The position numbers and the translations under genes are program-made. A stretch of 64,000 bases of DNA, taken from the NCBI GenBank assembly GCA_903892415.1, contig CAITIQ010000230.1, positions 49,399 through 113,398 on the forward strand, given 5' to 3'. The stretch is from an uncultured delta proteobacterium. Its GTDB lineage: Bacteria; Myxococcota_A; Polyangia; Polyangiales; Polyangiaceae. Of the stretch, positions 18,044 through 27,923 are shown piece by piece; within the stretch, counting starts at the first letter, position 1, and each line of letters opens with the position of its first letter. The notes below the pieces were generated by a model that saw nothing but the letters and a program-made list of their open reading frames with translations, ran no database searches and was not told where the DNA came from.

Positions 18044-21000
18044 TCAAGAATCGATGGCGATTCCCAAGCGTGTACGCAGAGTGAAGAACTCTTCTGTGGC
18101 CGTAAACAGCAGCAATTCCTTCTGCCGCTCGCGGTTTTCATCCTGCGACTTCACCATCTCGAGCGCGATTTCGAGGTCGTTGGCCAGGATTAGGCCTGCG
18201 CGATCCGACGAGTGATCCACGCCGATCACCCAGCGCTTCAGGTCGATGGCCCCGGATTGCAGCAGCTTGGTGACCGAGCTGGTGAGCTGATCCCGTTGCG
18301 GGCCGTGGATCGACTTTTCGAGCAGGGCGAGGTTGTCCCCGACCGGCCCTTCGAGTTCGGGGGCGACAGGGAAGGCCGATACGACCAGCCGAATCGCCGC
18401 GAACAGCCACGCTCGCAACCCGGTGCCGGTGGGCACGAGGTGGCGGATGTACAGGCCCGGCCGGTAGTAGGTGAGGTGCTTGGCCGCGATGAACGCTGCG
18501 GGCTGTTGCGGCAGCTCCAGCGCCAACGCTGCTTGGCCCAGGACGACGGCCGGGGTGTGCGCGTGAAGGAAGGCCAGACCGCCGCCGTCTTCCGGGTTCT
18601 GAAAGGTGAGGGGAGGCTCCATGCCGAGCACGCCGGCGGCGTAGTAGAGCGTCTGCGACATCGGGTAGGGGTGACGCAGCAGGTCGAGCGCGTAGGCGGC
18701 CTGGAAGCCCAGTGCCTCGAGCGGCTGGCCGTTGCGCTTGAGCACCGCCGGCTCGATCAGCTGGAAGATGTGCGTCAGCAACGGATCGGCGTCCGAGTGC
18801 ATCAGCAACTGCCAATCCTCGTTGCTGAGCCGGGATTGCGCTGCGGCCGGACCTTCTGGCCGCATGCGACGGAAGAAACGCTCTTCGTCGGGCTCGGCCA
18901 GGTTCATGTTGACCAGCGCCTGACACAAGCACCAGGCCGCGTCGGCGCGCTTCGACTCGGTGTACAGCTTGCGCAGCAAACGGTACGGCTCCGGCTTGAG
19001 CGGGTTCTTGCGGATGATCGGCTTTTGCGCCGCGACAGCCTTGTCGAGGTACTGGGCCGGGTCGCTGGCGTACAAGGTCGCCAAGAGCTCGTTGCGGGCG
19101 ACGTTGTCGGGCTCGAGCGTTTGGGCCGCCTCGAAGGCGTCGATCGCCTCCGACGTCCAGCCCAAGTTGTCGTGGTAGAGCTTCCCGAGCTGCTCGAAGG
19201 TCGCGAGGATCTTGTCGCGGTCATTGGCCTCGGTCGCGCGGTCGAGCTGGATCTTGAGCAGCCGATCCACCGACTCGAAGTCGCGCATCTGGCCGCGAAT
19301 GCCGATCGCCTCGAGCAAAGCCTTGTCCAGCGACGGGTCGAGCTCGAGCACCTCGTCGTAGAACTTGGCGGCGCGCTCGAGGTCCCCCATCTGCCGGCCG
19401 GCGACGATCGCGGCGGTGTGGAGGTATTTGGCCTTCTGCTTGGTGTCACCGACCATCGAGGCGAGCTTGAGCACCACGTCCACCAGGCGGGACCAGTCCT
19501 TCTCCTCGCTGTAGAGCTGCATCAGCTTGGTGAGCACGCGGCGATCTTCCGGACGCTCGTCCAAGGCGGCCACGTAACTCTTGCTGGCGCGAGTGCGGTC
19601 GTTGAGCTTCTGCGAGTAGATGTCGCCCACCTCGAGCAGCAGGTTGGTGCGCGCCTCGCCGGTGAGTGAATCGAGCCGGCGCATCTTCATGCGGATCAGC
19701 TCCTCCCAGTCGCCGGTCTGCTCGTACACGCGTGAGAGCGCATCGAGCGGCGCGTTCGACTCGGGATCGATGTCGTGGGCCTCGGCGAGGGGAGCCACGG
19801 CCTCCTTGAGTTCACCGAGGGCGATGCGGGCGTTACCGAGGCCGAGCAAGGCGTCGGAGCGCATGCGCATGGTGAGCTTGTCGTCGAAGCGCGTGAGCAC
19901 GTCTTGGAACAGCACCACTGCGCGTTTGTGATCCCCGGAGCCGTCGGTGACGCGGGCCGAAGCCATCAGCGCCTCGGGCGAGTCGGGGGCGAACTTGAGC
20001 AGCGTCTCGACGTGCGATTTGGCCTTCTCGGTCGAGCCGGTCTTGGACAGCGACTCGATGTAGCGCATCACCACGCGTTGAGCGTCGGCGGGCGGCAGCG
20101 CGTCGGCGCGACCAACCACCACGTCGTAGGACTTGGCAGCCTCGATGAAGCGGCCTGCCTCGAAGGCTGTGTCGGCGGTGACGGTGTGACCCAAGAGCGA
20201 CGTCGGATCGAGGTCGACAGCTTTGGTAGCGGCCTCGAGCGCGCGCGTGCTCTCCTTCAGCCGATCCCGCAGCAATACGGCCATTTCACCGTAAAGGCGG
20301 GCCTTGGTGATCTTGCCGTCGGTGACTTCGATCTCGCGGGCGATCAACTCGACGGCGCTGGCCGCGTCGCCGCGGGCCAGATACGCCTGGCGCAACGCGA
20401 GCGCCGCGATCGTGTTCTTGGAGGAGGCATCGAGGGCGGCCTTGTAGCGTTCGATCGCCCCGTCCTTGTCCCCCTTCTCCTCGAGCATCTTGGCCGCGCG
20501 AACCCAAAGATCGCTCTTTTGTTCGGGCTTTTCGGCCTTGCTGGCGAGCGATTCGACAGCGGAGATCGCCTCTTCGGCGTCGCCGGTGGCGATGCGAACG
20601 TTGGCCAAGGACTCGAGCGCTCCCGCATGGTTCGGGTCGATCTCGAGCACGCGCTCGTAGGCCGTCTTGGCGCGCAGCGGCGAGCCGACCTGCTCGACGA
20701 GCACGCGGCCGAGGGCGAGCAACGCGTCGACGCGAGCCTTGTCCTCGGTGATCAGCTTGAGTTGCTTCTCGTAGCCGGCGACAACGTCCTCCCAGCGATC
20801 GAGCGCGCGGTAGTGACGCATCAGCGACACGAGCGAAGCAAGATGCGTCGGGTCGATCGCCAGGATGCGCTCGAGGGTTTCAGCCGACTTGGTGTGGTCG
20901 AGGAACTCCTCGTCCTGGATACCGGCCATGCGCTCGAGCAGGTTGATCTTCTGCCGGGGCGTGGCGGCGATCGCCAACTGTCGCTCGAGGATCTCGAGCA

Positions 21001-23332
21001 GCTCGCCGTAGCGACCTTGACGATTGAGGATGCGGTCCACACCGCGCAGGGCGGTCAGGCTGCCGGGATCCACGTCGAGCGCGGACTCGTAACGACGTTG
21101 CGCCTCGGGCAGGTTGTTGAGCTGATCTTCGTAAAGCTCGGCCACGCGACAGATCGCCTCGACGCGCGCTTCACCGCGCAAAGCCTCGCTGCGTTTCTCG
21201 AGGATCTTGGCCAGACCTTCGGTGTCGTTGAGAGCTTGATAGATGCGGGTGAGCGCATCGCAAGCGGCGTCATGCCCGGGGTCTTCGGCGATGATCTGCT
21301 CGTACAAATCACGGGCGCGACCCGGATCGGAGAGCTTGGTCTCGAGCAGGTCGGCGGCCTCGGCGCGGATGCGGCGAGCCTTCTCCGGGGTGGCCGCGCG
21401 ATCGGCGCGACGGAGGAGCACCTGGCCGAGCTCATTCCATTGCTGTGCTCGGCGATAAACCTGCGTCATACCGCTGAGTGCGCCCTCGTTGGCTGCGTCC
21501 AGTTGGAGCACGGCCTGGAAGCAGGGCAGACCCAAGTCGGGGCGGGCGATCTTCTCCGAGTACCAAAGGCCCAAGCGGGTGAAGAGCGTGACCTTCGTCT
21601 CGGTGGGCATCCGCGGGTGGTTGGTCGCCTCGGCCAGGATCTGCAGCGCCTCGCCCCAAAGCTTCATGTCGGTGCCAGCCGCTCGCTCGAGATCGGCCGC
21701 GTACTCGTCGTTCTGAACGTCCTGCGCTGCCGCCTGCGCGTAAGCGAAAACGCCCTGCTCGTGATCGTCGAGCTCACGCACGTACAAATGCGCGATCTGG
21801 TTGAAGCAGCGCGCACGCTCGCTGTGGCTCTCGCTCTTTTCGCTGCGCTCGAGCAGCATCTCGATCAGCTCTTCATGTTTGCCGAGGTTGCGGCGCAGAT
21901 CCTCGAGCGCCGTCTGGGCGATCGGATCATTCGGGTCGAGCTCACAAAGCTGCTTGAGCGTCTCCTCCGCGGCGTCGTGTTGTTTGGCGCTCTCGAGGAT
22001 GCGCGCGGCTCGGAACAGCAGCGACTTCTTCGCCTCGATCGCCTTGTCTTTGCCTTCCTCCTCGGGCACTTCCACGCCCTCGGCGGCCATCGCGAAGGCC
22101 TCGGCGACCTTGGTCGGCTCGGCGCCCTCTTCGATCGAGGACTCCAGCGCGAGCGCCGCGTCGTGATCGTTCGGGTCTGCCACGAGGGCGTCCACGCGCG
22201 CCTCGAAGTCGGAGGCCGCTAGCGTCTTGGCGACAGCCGGCTTGCCGATGCCGCTCAACAGCTCGAGCACCGCCGCAGCTGACTTGGGGCGCTTGTCCGC
22301 CGTCTTCTCGAGCAGCTTCAAACAAAGCTCATCCACCTCTTTGTGGATCCAGCCTTTGGGCGCGACGCTCGACGGTGCAGCCGGCGGAGAAGCCAGGTGC
22401 GCCGCGACGAAATCAGCGCTCGAGGTGCCGGTGAAGGGCGGCTTGCCCGTCAGCACTTCGTACAAAATCACGCCGAAGGCGTAAAGATCGCTCGCTACGT
22501 CGGCGGGCTTACCGCGCAGTGATTCGGGGCTGGCGCTCTTGGCCCAGCCCGCGGCAGAGAGGGCTCCACCGAGCCGATCCGCGCCGGCGTCGGTCAGGAT
22601 GGCCTCTTGCGTACCGGCGGCCGTTCGCGTCACGAGCACGTTCTCAAGCTTCAGGTTGCCGTGCGATAGCCGAGCTTGGTGCAGCGCGACCAAGCCTTGA
22701 AGCACGCCCTTGAGGAACGGCTTGGCCTCGTTCAAATGCAGGGCGCCGGAGCGGCTGATGCGCGCCGAGAGCGGTTGCGCCTCGGACAGGCGGTAGCTGA
22801 CGAACACGGTGCCGTCCAAGCTGCCGCTGTCTAGCCCGGCGGCTAGATTGGGGCTCTCGACCTTGGCGAGCAGGCGCGTGTAGGCGATGAAGCGGCGGGC
22901 CACACCGGGGTGAGCCGTTAGGTCCCGGCGGATCAGCCGGAGCACGCGATCTTCACCGTCGCGCTTGGCGAGGTAGGTGGTGGCCCGTGCGCCATCGGCG
23001 ATCTTGCGCACGATGGTGAAGCGGCCAAAGCTCGCCCCGGGCTTGAGCTCCGGATCGGCCGGCATGCCGTTCTTCAACAGGTCACGCACCTTCGCGTCCA
23101 GATCCGGCCGCGAGCCGACCATGGCGTCCACCAAAGCCAGCGTGGAGCTCGTCTCCTGACAACGCTCCACCAACGCCTTTGCGAAGGAGGCTTTTGACGC
23201 CGTCCCGCCTACGTCGTCGGGCGGGAAACCCAGCAGCTCATCGGAGAGAAGCAGAAGCTCTTCGAGCGAGAAAAGCCTCTCTAGCTCGCCGCGAACGATC
23301 TCAGTCGACATGGTCCTCCTCGTCGGCGCCAC
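18044..23332 (-). CDS. Protein (pseudo)kinase domain fused to a very long TPR array
   Basis: N-terminal kinase-like lobe (FGRFTIVRKIADGARATTYLAKRDGEDRVLRLIRRDL, SHGNLKLENVLV, SPESLRGKPADVASDLYAFGVILYEVLTGKPPF) followed by about 1300 aa of TPR-like repeats. Confidence 0.85.
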   Translation of the reverse strand: MAPTRRTMSTEIVRGELERLFSLEELLLLSDELLGFPPDDVGGTASKASFAKALVERCQETSSTLALVDAMVGSRPDLDAKVRDLLKNGMPADPELKPGASFGRFTIVRKIADGARATTYLAKRDGEDRVLRLIRRDLTAHPGVARRFIAYTRLLAKVESPNLAAGLDSGSLDGTVFVSYRLSEAQPLSARISRSGALHLNEAKPFLKGVLQGLVALHQARLSHGNLKLENVLVTRTAAGTQEAILTDAGADRLGGALSAAGWAKSASPESLRGKPADVASDLYAFGVILYEVLTGKPPFTGTSSADFVAAHLASPPAAPSSVAPKGWIHKEVDELCLKLLEKTADKRPKSAAAVLELLSGIGKPAVAKTLAASDFEARVDALVADPNDHDAALALESSIEEGAEPTKVAEAFAMAAEGVEVPEEEGKDKAIEAKKSLLFRAARILESAKQHDAAEETLKQLCELDPNDPIAQTALEDLRRNLGKHEELIEMLLERSEKSESHSERARCFNQIAHLYVRELDDHEQGVFAYAQAAAQDVQNDEYAADLERAAGTDMKLWGEALQILAEATNHPRMPTETKVTLFTRLGLWYSEKIARPDLGLPCFQAVLQLDAANEGALSGMTQVYRRAQQWNELGQVLLRRADRAATPEKARRIRAEAADLLETKLSDPGRARDLYEQIIAEDPGHDAACDALTRIYQALNDTEGLAKILEKRSEALRGEARVEAICRVAELYEDQLNNLPEAQRRYESALDVDPGSLTALRGVDRILNRQGRYGELLEILERQLAIAATPRQKINLLERMAGIQDEEFLDHTKSAETLERILAIDPTHLASLVSLMRHYRALDRWEDVVAGYEKQLKLITEDKARVDALLALGRVLVEQVGSPLRAKTAYERVLEIDPNHAGALESLANVRIATGDAEEAISAVESLASKAEKPEQKSDLWVRAAKMLEEKGDKDGAIERYKAALDASSKNTIAALALRQAYLARGDAASAVELIAREIEVTDGKITKARLYGEMAVLLRDRLKESTRALEAATKAVDLDPTSLLGHTVTADTAFEAGRFIEAAKSYDVVVGRADALPPADAQRVVMRYIESLSKTGSTEKAKSHVETLLKFAPDSPEALMASARVTDGSGDHKRAVVLFQDVLTRFDDKLTMRMRSDALLGLGNARIALGELKEAVAPLAEAHDIDPESNAPLDALSRVYEQTGDWEELIRMKMRRLDSLTGEARTNLLLEVGDIYSQKLNDRTRASKSYVAALDERPEDRRVLTKLMQLYSEEKDWSRLVDVVLKLASMVGDTKQKAKYLHTAAIVAGRQMGDLERAAKFYDEVLELDPSLDKALLEAIGIRGQMRDFESVDRLLKIQLDRATEANDRDKILATFEQLGKLYHDNLGWTSEAIDAFEAAQTLEPDNVARNELLATLYASDPAQYLDKAVAAQKPIIRKNPLKPEPYRLLRKLYTESKRADAAWCLCQALVNMNLAEPDEERFFRRMRPEGPAAAQSRLSNEDWQLLMHSDADPLLTHIFQLIEPAVLKRNGQPLEALGFQAAYALDLLRHPYPMSQTLYYAAGVLGMEPPLTFQNPEDGGGLAFLHAHTPAVVLGQAALALELPQQPAAFIAAKHLTYYRPGLYIRHLVPTGTGLRAWLFAAIRLVVSAFPVAPELEGPVGDNLALLEKSIHGPQRDQLTSSVTKLLQSGAIDLKRWVIGVDHSSDRAGLILANDLEIALEMVKSQDENRERQKELLLFTATEEFFTLRTRLGIAIDS

Positions 23333-23387
23333 AGGCGCTCGGGGCGCGGATGGTACTTACTGGAGCTTTTGCGCGGAAGAGGAACCT

Positions 23388-24386
23388 TCAGTCAATCAAC
23401 CGACTTAGGCCGAACAGGCCAAGAATCAGCAACAACGCCGCCAAAAGCAGCAGCGGCAGCCAGCGGCGGCGGCCCGGGGAGTTGCTCGGCGCCGGTTTGG
23501 AGTCGGGGAGGGCCGCCAAGATGGGCAAGAGCGCTGCTTCGGCTTGGCCGGCGTCGGCGAAGCGTTGGCTGGCCTCTCGGTTGACCGCCTTGGCGAACCA
23601 GCCGTCGAAGGCTGGGCCAAGCTGTTTTGCTCCGAGCTCGCGGCAGCGAACCGAGGCTGGGGCGATCGGCTCACGCAGCATCTCCACGGCCAAATCGAAG
23701 GCGGTGGCTCCCTTGGCGTTCGCGCCGCGCCAATAGATCTGGCCGCTCAAGAGCCGAAAGGTGAGCAGGCCAAGCGCCCATACATCGGCGGCCGGTTTGA
23801 TGATCTGGCCCTCTTTGCCTTGTTCCGGCGCTGTCCAGAGCGGGGTTCCCAAGCCCGGTGCAGTACCGCCGTGGGTCGTCTCTCGAACGACCTTTGCGAC
23901 CCCAAAATCCAAAACCTTCAGCTCGGTACGCTGGCCGGGACTCGTGGTTTGGCACAGAAAGAGATTCTCCGGCTTCAAGTCGCGATGCACGATGGCCGCT
24001 TCATGTGCTTTGGCCAAGGCGCGGAACAGCTCTTTGACCAGATACACGGCCTCGGACGTGGGCAACTGCGGCTCTTGCGCGAGCCGTTGCTCGAGGTTGA
24101 TGCCGGTCAGCAGCTCCATGGCGAAGTACGGTTGGCTCTTCGGGTCTTGCGACCAACCGGAGTCGAAGACGCGCGCGATGTGCGGGCTTTGGATGCGTTC
24201 ACCTACGAGCGCCTCCGATTGAAAGCGCGCTACGAAGCTCGCGTCGCCGGCCAGGTCCCTGTTCATCAGCTTGAGCGCGCAAGCCCGCTGACCGCGTTGG
24301 TCGGTCGCTTCGTAGACGATGCCCATTGCCCCTTGGCCGAGCACACGATGGATCGTGTACCTTCCGTTGAAGACGCTGCCGGGCAT
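23388..24386 (-). CDS. Serine/threonine protein kinase with C-terminal TM helix (start could be 24434)
   Basis: GRYTIHRVLGQGAMGIVYEA, CALKLM, IVHRDLKPENLFLC, KVLDFGVAKVV, WTAPEQGK; terminal WLPLLLLAALLLILGLFGL. Confidence 0.92.
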   Translation of the reverse strand: MPGSVFNGRYTIHRVLGQGAMGIVYEATDQRGQRACALKLMNRDLAGDASFVARFQSEALVGERIQSPHIARVFDSGWSQDPKSQPYFAMELLTGINLEQRLAQEPQLPTSEAVYLVKELFRALAKAHEAAIVHRDLKPENLFLCQTTSPGQRTELKVLDFGVAKVVRETTHGGTAPGLGTPLWTAPEQGKEGQIIKPAADVWALGLLTFRLLSGQIYWRGANAKGATAFDLAVEMLREPIAPASVRCRELGAKQLGPAFDGWFAKAVNREASQRFADAGQAEAALLPILAALPDSKPAPSNSPGRRRWLPLLLLAALLLILGLFGLSRLID

Positions 24387-24432
24387 CAAACGGTGGCTGG
24401 TCACGGTCGCCGAGAGTACCTCGTTTCGCTTC

Positions 24433-24861
24433 ATGAAGCCGTTCACAGCAAGAGTGACTCGCAGTGTTGGTTTGGTTGGGCTTGCTTGGCTCGTTGCGGC
24501 CTGCGCGAGCTCGAGCTTCGAGCCGGAGCGAATTAGCCGAGTACCGTCGCGCGTGCTGACGGCGGAGGATCTGCGGACACGCGTTGGCCGGTTGGGTCGC
24601 GAGTTGGGGGTGGTCACCGAGTCGGTAACGGTGCACGGCCAATGTTTGAGCGACTGTGCTCCCAGCTCGACCCCGGGCAAGTGCGTGGCGATGTTTGGTG
24701 AGCGTGAAGGTGGCAAGCCCTTCGCCGCGCTGCTCGATCAGCAGGCGGACCTCGAGCCGGGCACGCGGTATGTGTTGCAAGGCTCGGTCGAGCTGAGCCC
24801 GGCGGTGCGCGACCATTGGCTACTGCGCGCGGAGGTGCTGGCGGTGGTGGTGCCGGAGTAG
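24433..24861 (+). CDS. Hypothetical lipoprotein
   Basis: MKPFTARVTRSVGLVGLAWLVAACASSS signal/lipobox. Confidence 0.7.
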   Translation: MKPFTARVTRSVGLVGLAWLVAACASSSFEPERISRVPSRVLTAEDLRTRVGRLGRELGVVTESVTVHGQCLSDCAPSSTPGKCVAMFGEREGGKPFAALLDQQADLEPGTRYVLQGSVELSPAVRDHWLLRAEVLAVVVPE

Positions 24862-24916
24862 CGAACGTGTTGCTGCGGGGTGGCGCTGCGCCCGCCCTCC
24901 CGCTATCGTTCGGGCC

Positions 24917-25888
24917 ATGCGCTTCTTCTCGGCCTCCCTGGTTTCGGCGGTGTTTCTTCTTGCTGCGTGTGGTGACGACAGCTCGAGCGGCGGAGGGGGA
25001 AGCGGGGCGACCGGTGGTAGCGGTGGAGAGACGAGCGGTGGGCAAGGCGGCACCGGCGGTGAAGTGGCGAGCGGTGGCAGCGGCGGCGGCGCGACGGGAA
25101 CCACGGTTGGTGGAGACCGCCCGGTGGAGGTGATCGTCCCCTCGAGCTACGACGAAGCGGTGGCGACGCCGCTAGTGATTTTGCTGCACGGCTATTCGGC
25201 CGATGGGCCGGTGCAGGACCTCTACTTTGGCTTCACCGAGATGGCCGAAGAACGCGGCTTTCTTTACGCCTACCCGAACGGCACGTTGGATCAGACCGGG
25301 GAGAACTTTTGGAACGCCACTCCGGCCTGCTGCAACTTTGGTGAGGAGCCGGTGGATGACTCGGCCTACTTGATCGGCCTTGTCGACGAGATCTCCAGCA
25401 AGTGGAACGTCGATCCGAAGCGCGTCTACTTCGTCGGTCACTCGAACGGCGGCTTCATGTCGCACCGCATGGCCTGCGATCACGCGGACAAGGTCGCGGC
25501 GATCGTCAGCTTGGCCGGCGCCAACTTCAATGACCCGGCCGATTGCACGGCCTCCGAGCCGGTCAGCGTGGTGCAGATCCACGGCACCGCCGACGACACC
25601 ATCGCGTACGAGGGTGGCAGCACGTTGGGCGGCGCCGCGACGACGTATCCGTCTGCCGCCGAGAGCGTGGCTGCGTGGGCCACGGTCGACGGTTGTATGG
25701 GCGAGCCTGTGGACGCAGGAACCAAGGACGTCAGCACGCAAACCACCAACGTGCTCAGGTATGAGGGCTGCGCAGCCGGTACCGACGTAGAGCTTTGGAC
25801 GATCGAGGGCGGCGGTCACATCCCGGCCTTCTCGTTTGGCTTTGGCCCGGCAGTGTTCGACTTCCTCGAGGCCCATCCGAAGCCGTAG
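24917..25888 (+). CDS. PHB depolymerase/feruloyl-esterase-like (LpqC-type) alpha/beta hydrolase lipoprotein
   Basis: VFLLAACGDD lipobox, Gly/Ser-rich linker, VILLHGYSADG, YFVGHSNGGFMSHRMAC, HGTADDTI. Confidence 0.87.
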   Translation: MRFFSASLVSAVFLLAACGDDSSSGGGGSGATGGSGGETSGGQGGTGGEVASGGSGGGATGTTVGGDRPVEVIVPSSYDEAVATPLVILLHGYSADGPVQDLYFGFTEMAEERGFLYAYPNGTLDQTGENFWNATPACCNFGEEPVDDSAYLIGLVDEISSKWNVDPKRVYFVGHSNGGFMSHRMACDHADKVAAIVSLAGANFNDPADCTASEPVSVVQIHGTADDTIAYEGGSTLGGAATTYPSAAESVAAWATVDGCMGEPVDAGTKDVSTQTTNVLRYEGCAAGTDVELWTIEGGGHIPAFSFGFGPAVFDFLEAHPKP

Positions 25889-26027
25889 TCGGCGAGCAGC
25901 GCACGCTGTTTCGCGTGCCTGCGTAGGCTTCGCGCTCGAGGCCGAGCGTCTGCGGGCTGGGCTCGCGTACTTCGGTGCGGTGAGGGCTGACGAAGCGTAG
26001 AGGCACAGCGGTTGCTCTACCGTCGGT

Positions 26028-26582
26028 ATGACTTACTCCCTTCGCACTTCGATTGATTGGACGTTGCGCGCTTTGCCTTCCTTCGCGGCCACGGCGCCGC
26101 GCGTCATAGCGTTCTTGTTCGCTTCTTTTTTCCTCACGGGCTGCAACGAGGTGGAGGCCGCGCGCTTCGAACTCTCGATACTGCTCGTCTGCGCGTTGAG
26201 CGTCTTCGGCCTGCAGGCCGTCGCGACAGGTCCCGCAGTTTTTCGGGTGAGTATCCGCGACACCTGGCGCGCCATTGCCTTCGTCGTCGGAGTCTTCGCT
26301 GCGATCGCCCACGCAACGCTGCTCGTCCTGGGGACCAACGTCGTTCAGGACGTGTCGATGAGCGCACGGCGCGAGCTGGCGACGCTGTATGCGCTACTTC
26401 TGTGGCCCGGCGTGTTTCATGTCGCGCTGCCGGTGCGGCTCCTGGAGACGCGGAACTCGACGACGCAAGACCAGCTCGTGGGCGTCCGGCGCCCGCAATG
26501 GAGCGTCTACGTCGGAGCGGCCTACGTGCTGATCGCCGCGTTCTTCGGCTACCACCTGCTTTACACGGGCCAGTTCGGCTGA
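26028..26582 (+). CDS. Hypothetical integral membrane protein
   Basis: 184 aa with about 4 hydrophobic segments. Confidence 0.65.
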   Translation: MTYSLRTSIDWTLRALPSFAATAPRVIAFLFASFFLTGCNEVEAARFELSILLVCALSVFGLQAVATGPAVFRVSIRDTWRAIAFVVGVFAAIAHATLLVLGTNVVQDVSMSARRELATLYALLLWPGVFHVALPVRLLETRNSTTQDQLVGVRRPQWSVYVGAAYVLIAAFFGYHLLYTGQFG

Positions 26583-26634
26583 GGTCGACCTGGGCGCAAT
26601 CGAGCCCTCGGCGCAAGCGCGGTTCGCGCGTCTC

Positions 26635-27921
26635 TCAGCTCTTGGCCGCCTTGACGACCTCTCCAAGAGGCGAGGCCAGCCGACTCTTGTGACCGCCTTT
26701 GCTGACCTCTGCGTCGCCTGCAAACGCCGCGAGGTCGAGCCCTTTGATGGCGGCGGCCAACAGGTCGGGCAGCCGCTCGGGCGTACAGCCGAAGCAGGGC
26801 ATCCCGAGCGTTGCGAGCTTCTTGGCGAGGTCCTCGTTGTAGGCCGGTTTGCCTTGATCACTGATGGCTAGCAGCGTGACCGCTTTGACGCCGCTCTCGA
26901 GCAGTCCCTCCATCTTGCGCACGAAGCGCGCTTCGTTGGGGCTGGTGTCGTGCAGGTCGGCCAGCAAGATGTAGAGCGTCTTGGCCGGCGTGTGCATGAA
27001 GCGCTCGCAGTAGCTGGTCGCCATCCAGTAGTCCTCGGCGCCGCTGAGCTGAATGCCGAACAAGAGGTCGACCGGGTCGTGACAAAGCTCGGTTAGGTCC
27101 ACGACCTCTTCGTGATTGAACGCCACCACGTGGGTCTCGACCGCCGGGATGCTGGCGAGGATCGCCCCCATGATCCCGCCGTAGATCAGCGAGCCGTGCA
27201 TCGAGCCGGACTGGTCCATCGCGATGATGATGTTCCACTGGTTCTGCCGCTGTTGACGGCTGAAGAAGGACATCTCCGCCGGGACGATGGTTTTGAGCTC
27301 GGGCAGGTAGTTCTTCAAATTGCGCCGAATGGTGCGGGGCCAATCAAGGTTCGGCAGACTGCGAAACGGGCTGTGCCGGTTGCGGTCGAGCGCGCCGCGG
27401 ATCGCTTGTGCGAATTGGTTCTCGAGCTTCCGCCGGACTTCCTCGACGACCTTGCGCACCAAATCGCGAGCGGCCTCTTTGGCCTTCTCCGGCACCAGGT
27501 TCTTCAAGCTCAACAGCGTGGCTGCGAGATCCACCGACGGTTCGACCTGACACAAGAGCTCCGGCTCGAACAGCAGCTCCTTCATCCCGCGCCGTTCGAT
27601 CGCGTCGGTTTGGATCAGCGCGACGACGTCATTGGGGAAGAACGTGCGCACCTGGTGAAGCCACTTCGCCACTTTGGGCGTGACGCGGCCTTTGACCGTC
27701 CCACCCCCGCGGCGATCGCGCGAACGCTCTTCCCACTGCTCGCGCGAGAGCTCCTCATCGCCGTCGTCTCCGCCGTAAATAGCGTCGAGCGCTTCATCCA
27801 TCTCGAGCCCGTCGCCGGAGAGCGAGCACGGAAGGCCGCCGCTGCAGCTCGAGAGCGCCTCTTGCGCCTCCTTCCCGAGAATCAGACGCCAGCGTTGAAG
27901 TTGGTTCGGGTCCACGGCCAC
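26635..27921 (-). CDS. VWA domain protein (last gene of the SWIM/MoxR/DUF5682/VWA operon)
   Basis: MIDAS motif NIIIAMDQSGSMHGSLIYG; ILLADLHDTSPNE. Confidence 0.88.
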   Translation of the reverse strand: MAVDPNQLQRWRLILGKEAQEALSSCSGGLPCSLSGDGLEMDEALDAIYGGDDGDEELSREQWEERSRDRRGGGTVKGRVTPKVAKWLHQVRTFFPNDVVALIQTDAIERRGMKELLFEPELLCQVEPSVDLAATLLSLKNLVPEKAKEAARDLVRKVVEEVRRKLENQFAQAIRGALDRNRHSPFRSLPNLDWPRTIRRNLKNYLPELKTIVPAEMSFFSRQQRQNQWNIIIAMDQSGSMHGSLIYGGIMGAILASIPAVETHVVAFNHEEVVDLTELCHDPVDLLFGIQLSGAEDYWMATSYCERFMHTPAKTLYILLADLHDTSPNEARFVRKMEGLLESGVKAVTLLAISDQGKPAYNEDLAKKLATLGMPCFGCTPERLPDLLAAAIKGLDLAAFAGDAEVSKGGHKSRLASPLGEVVKAAKS

Positions 27922-27923
27922 GG

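Noticed and set aside
19775-22222. 815-aa plus-strand ORF
   Set aside because: Antisense shadow of the TPR array of the pseudokinase protein; composition not protein-like
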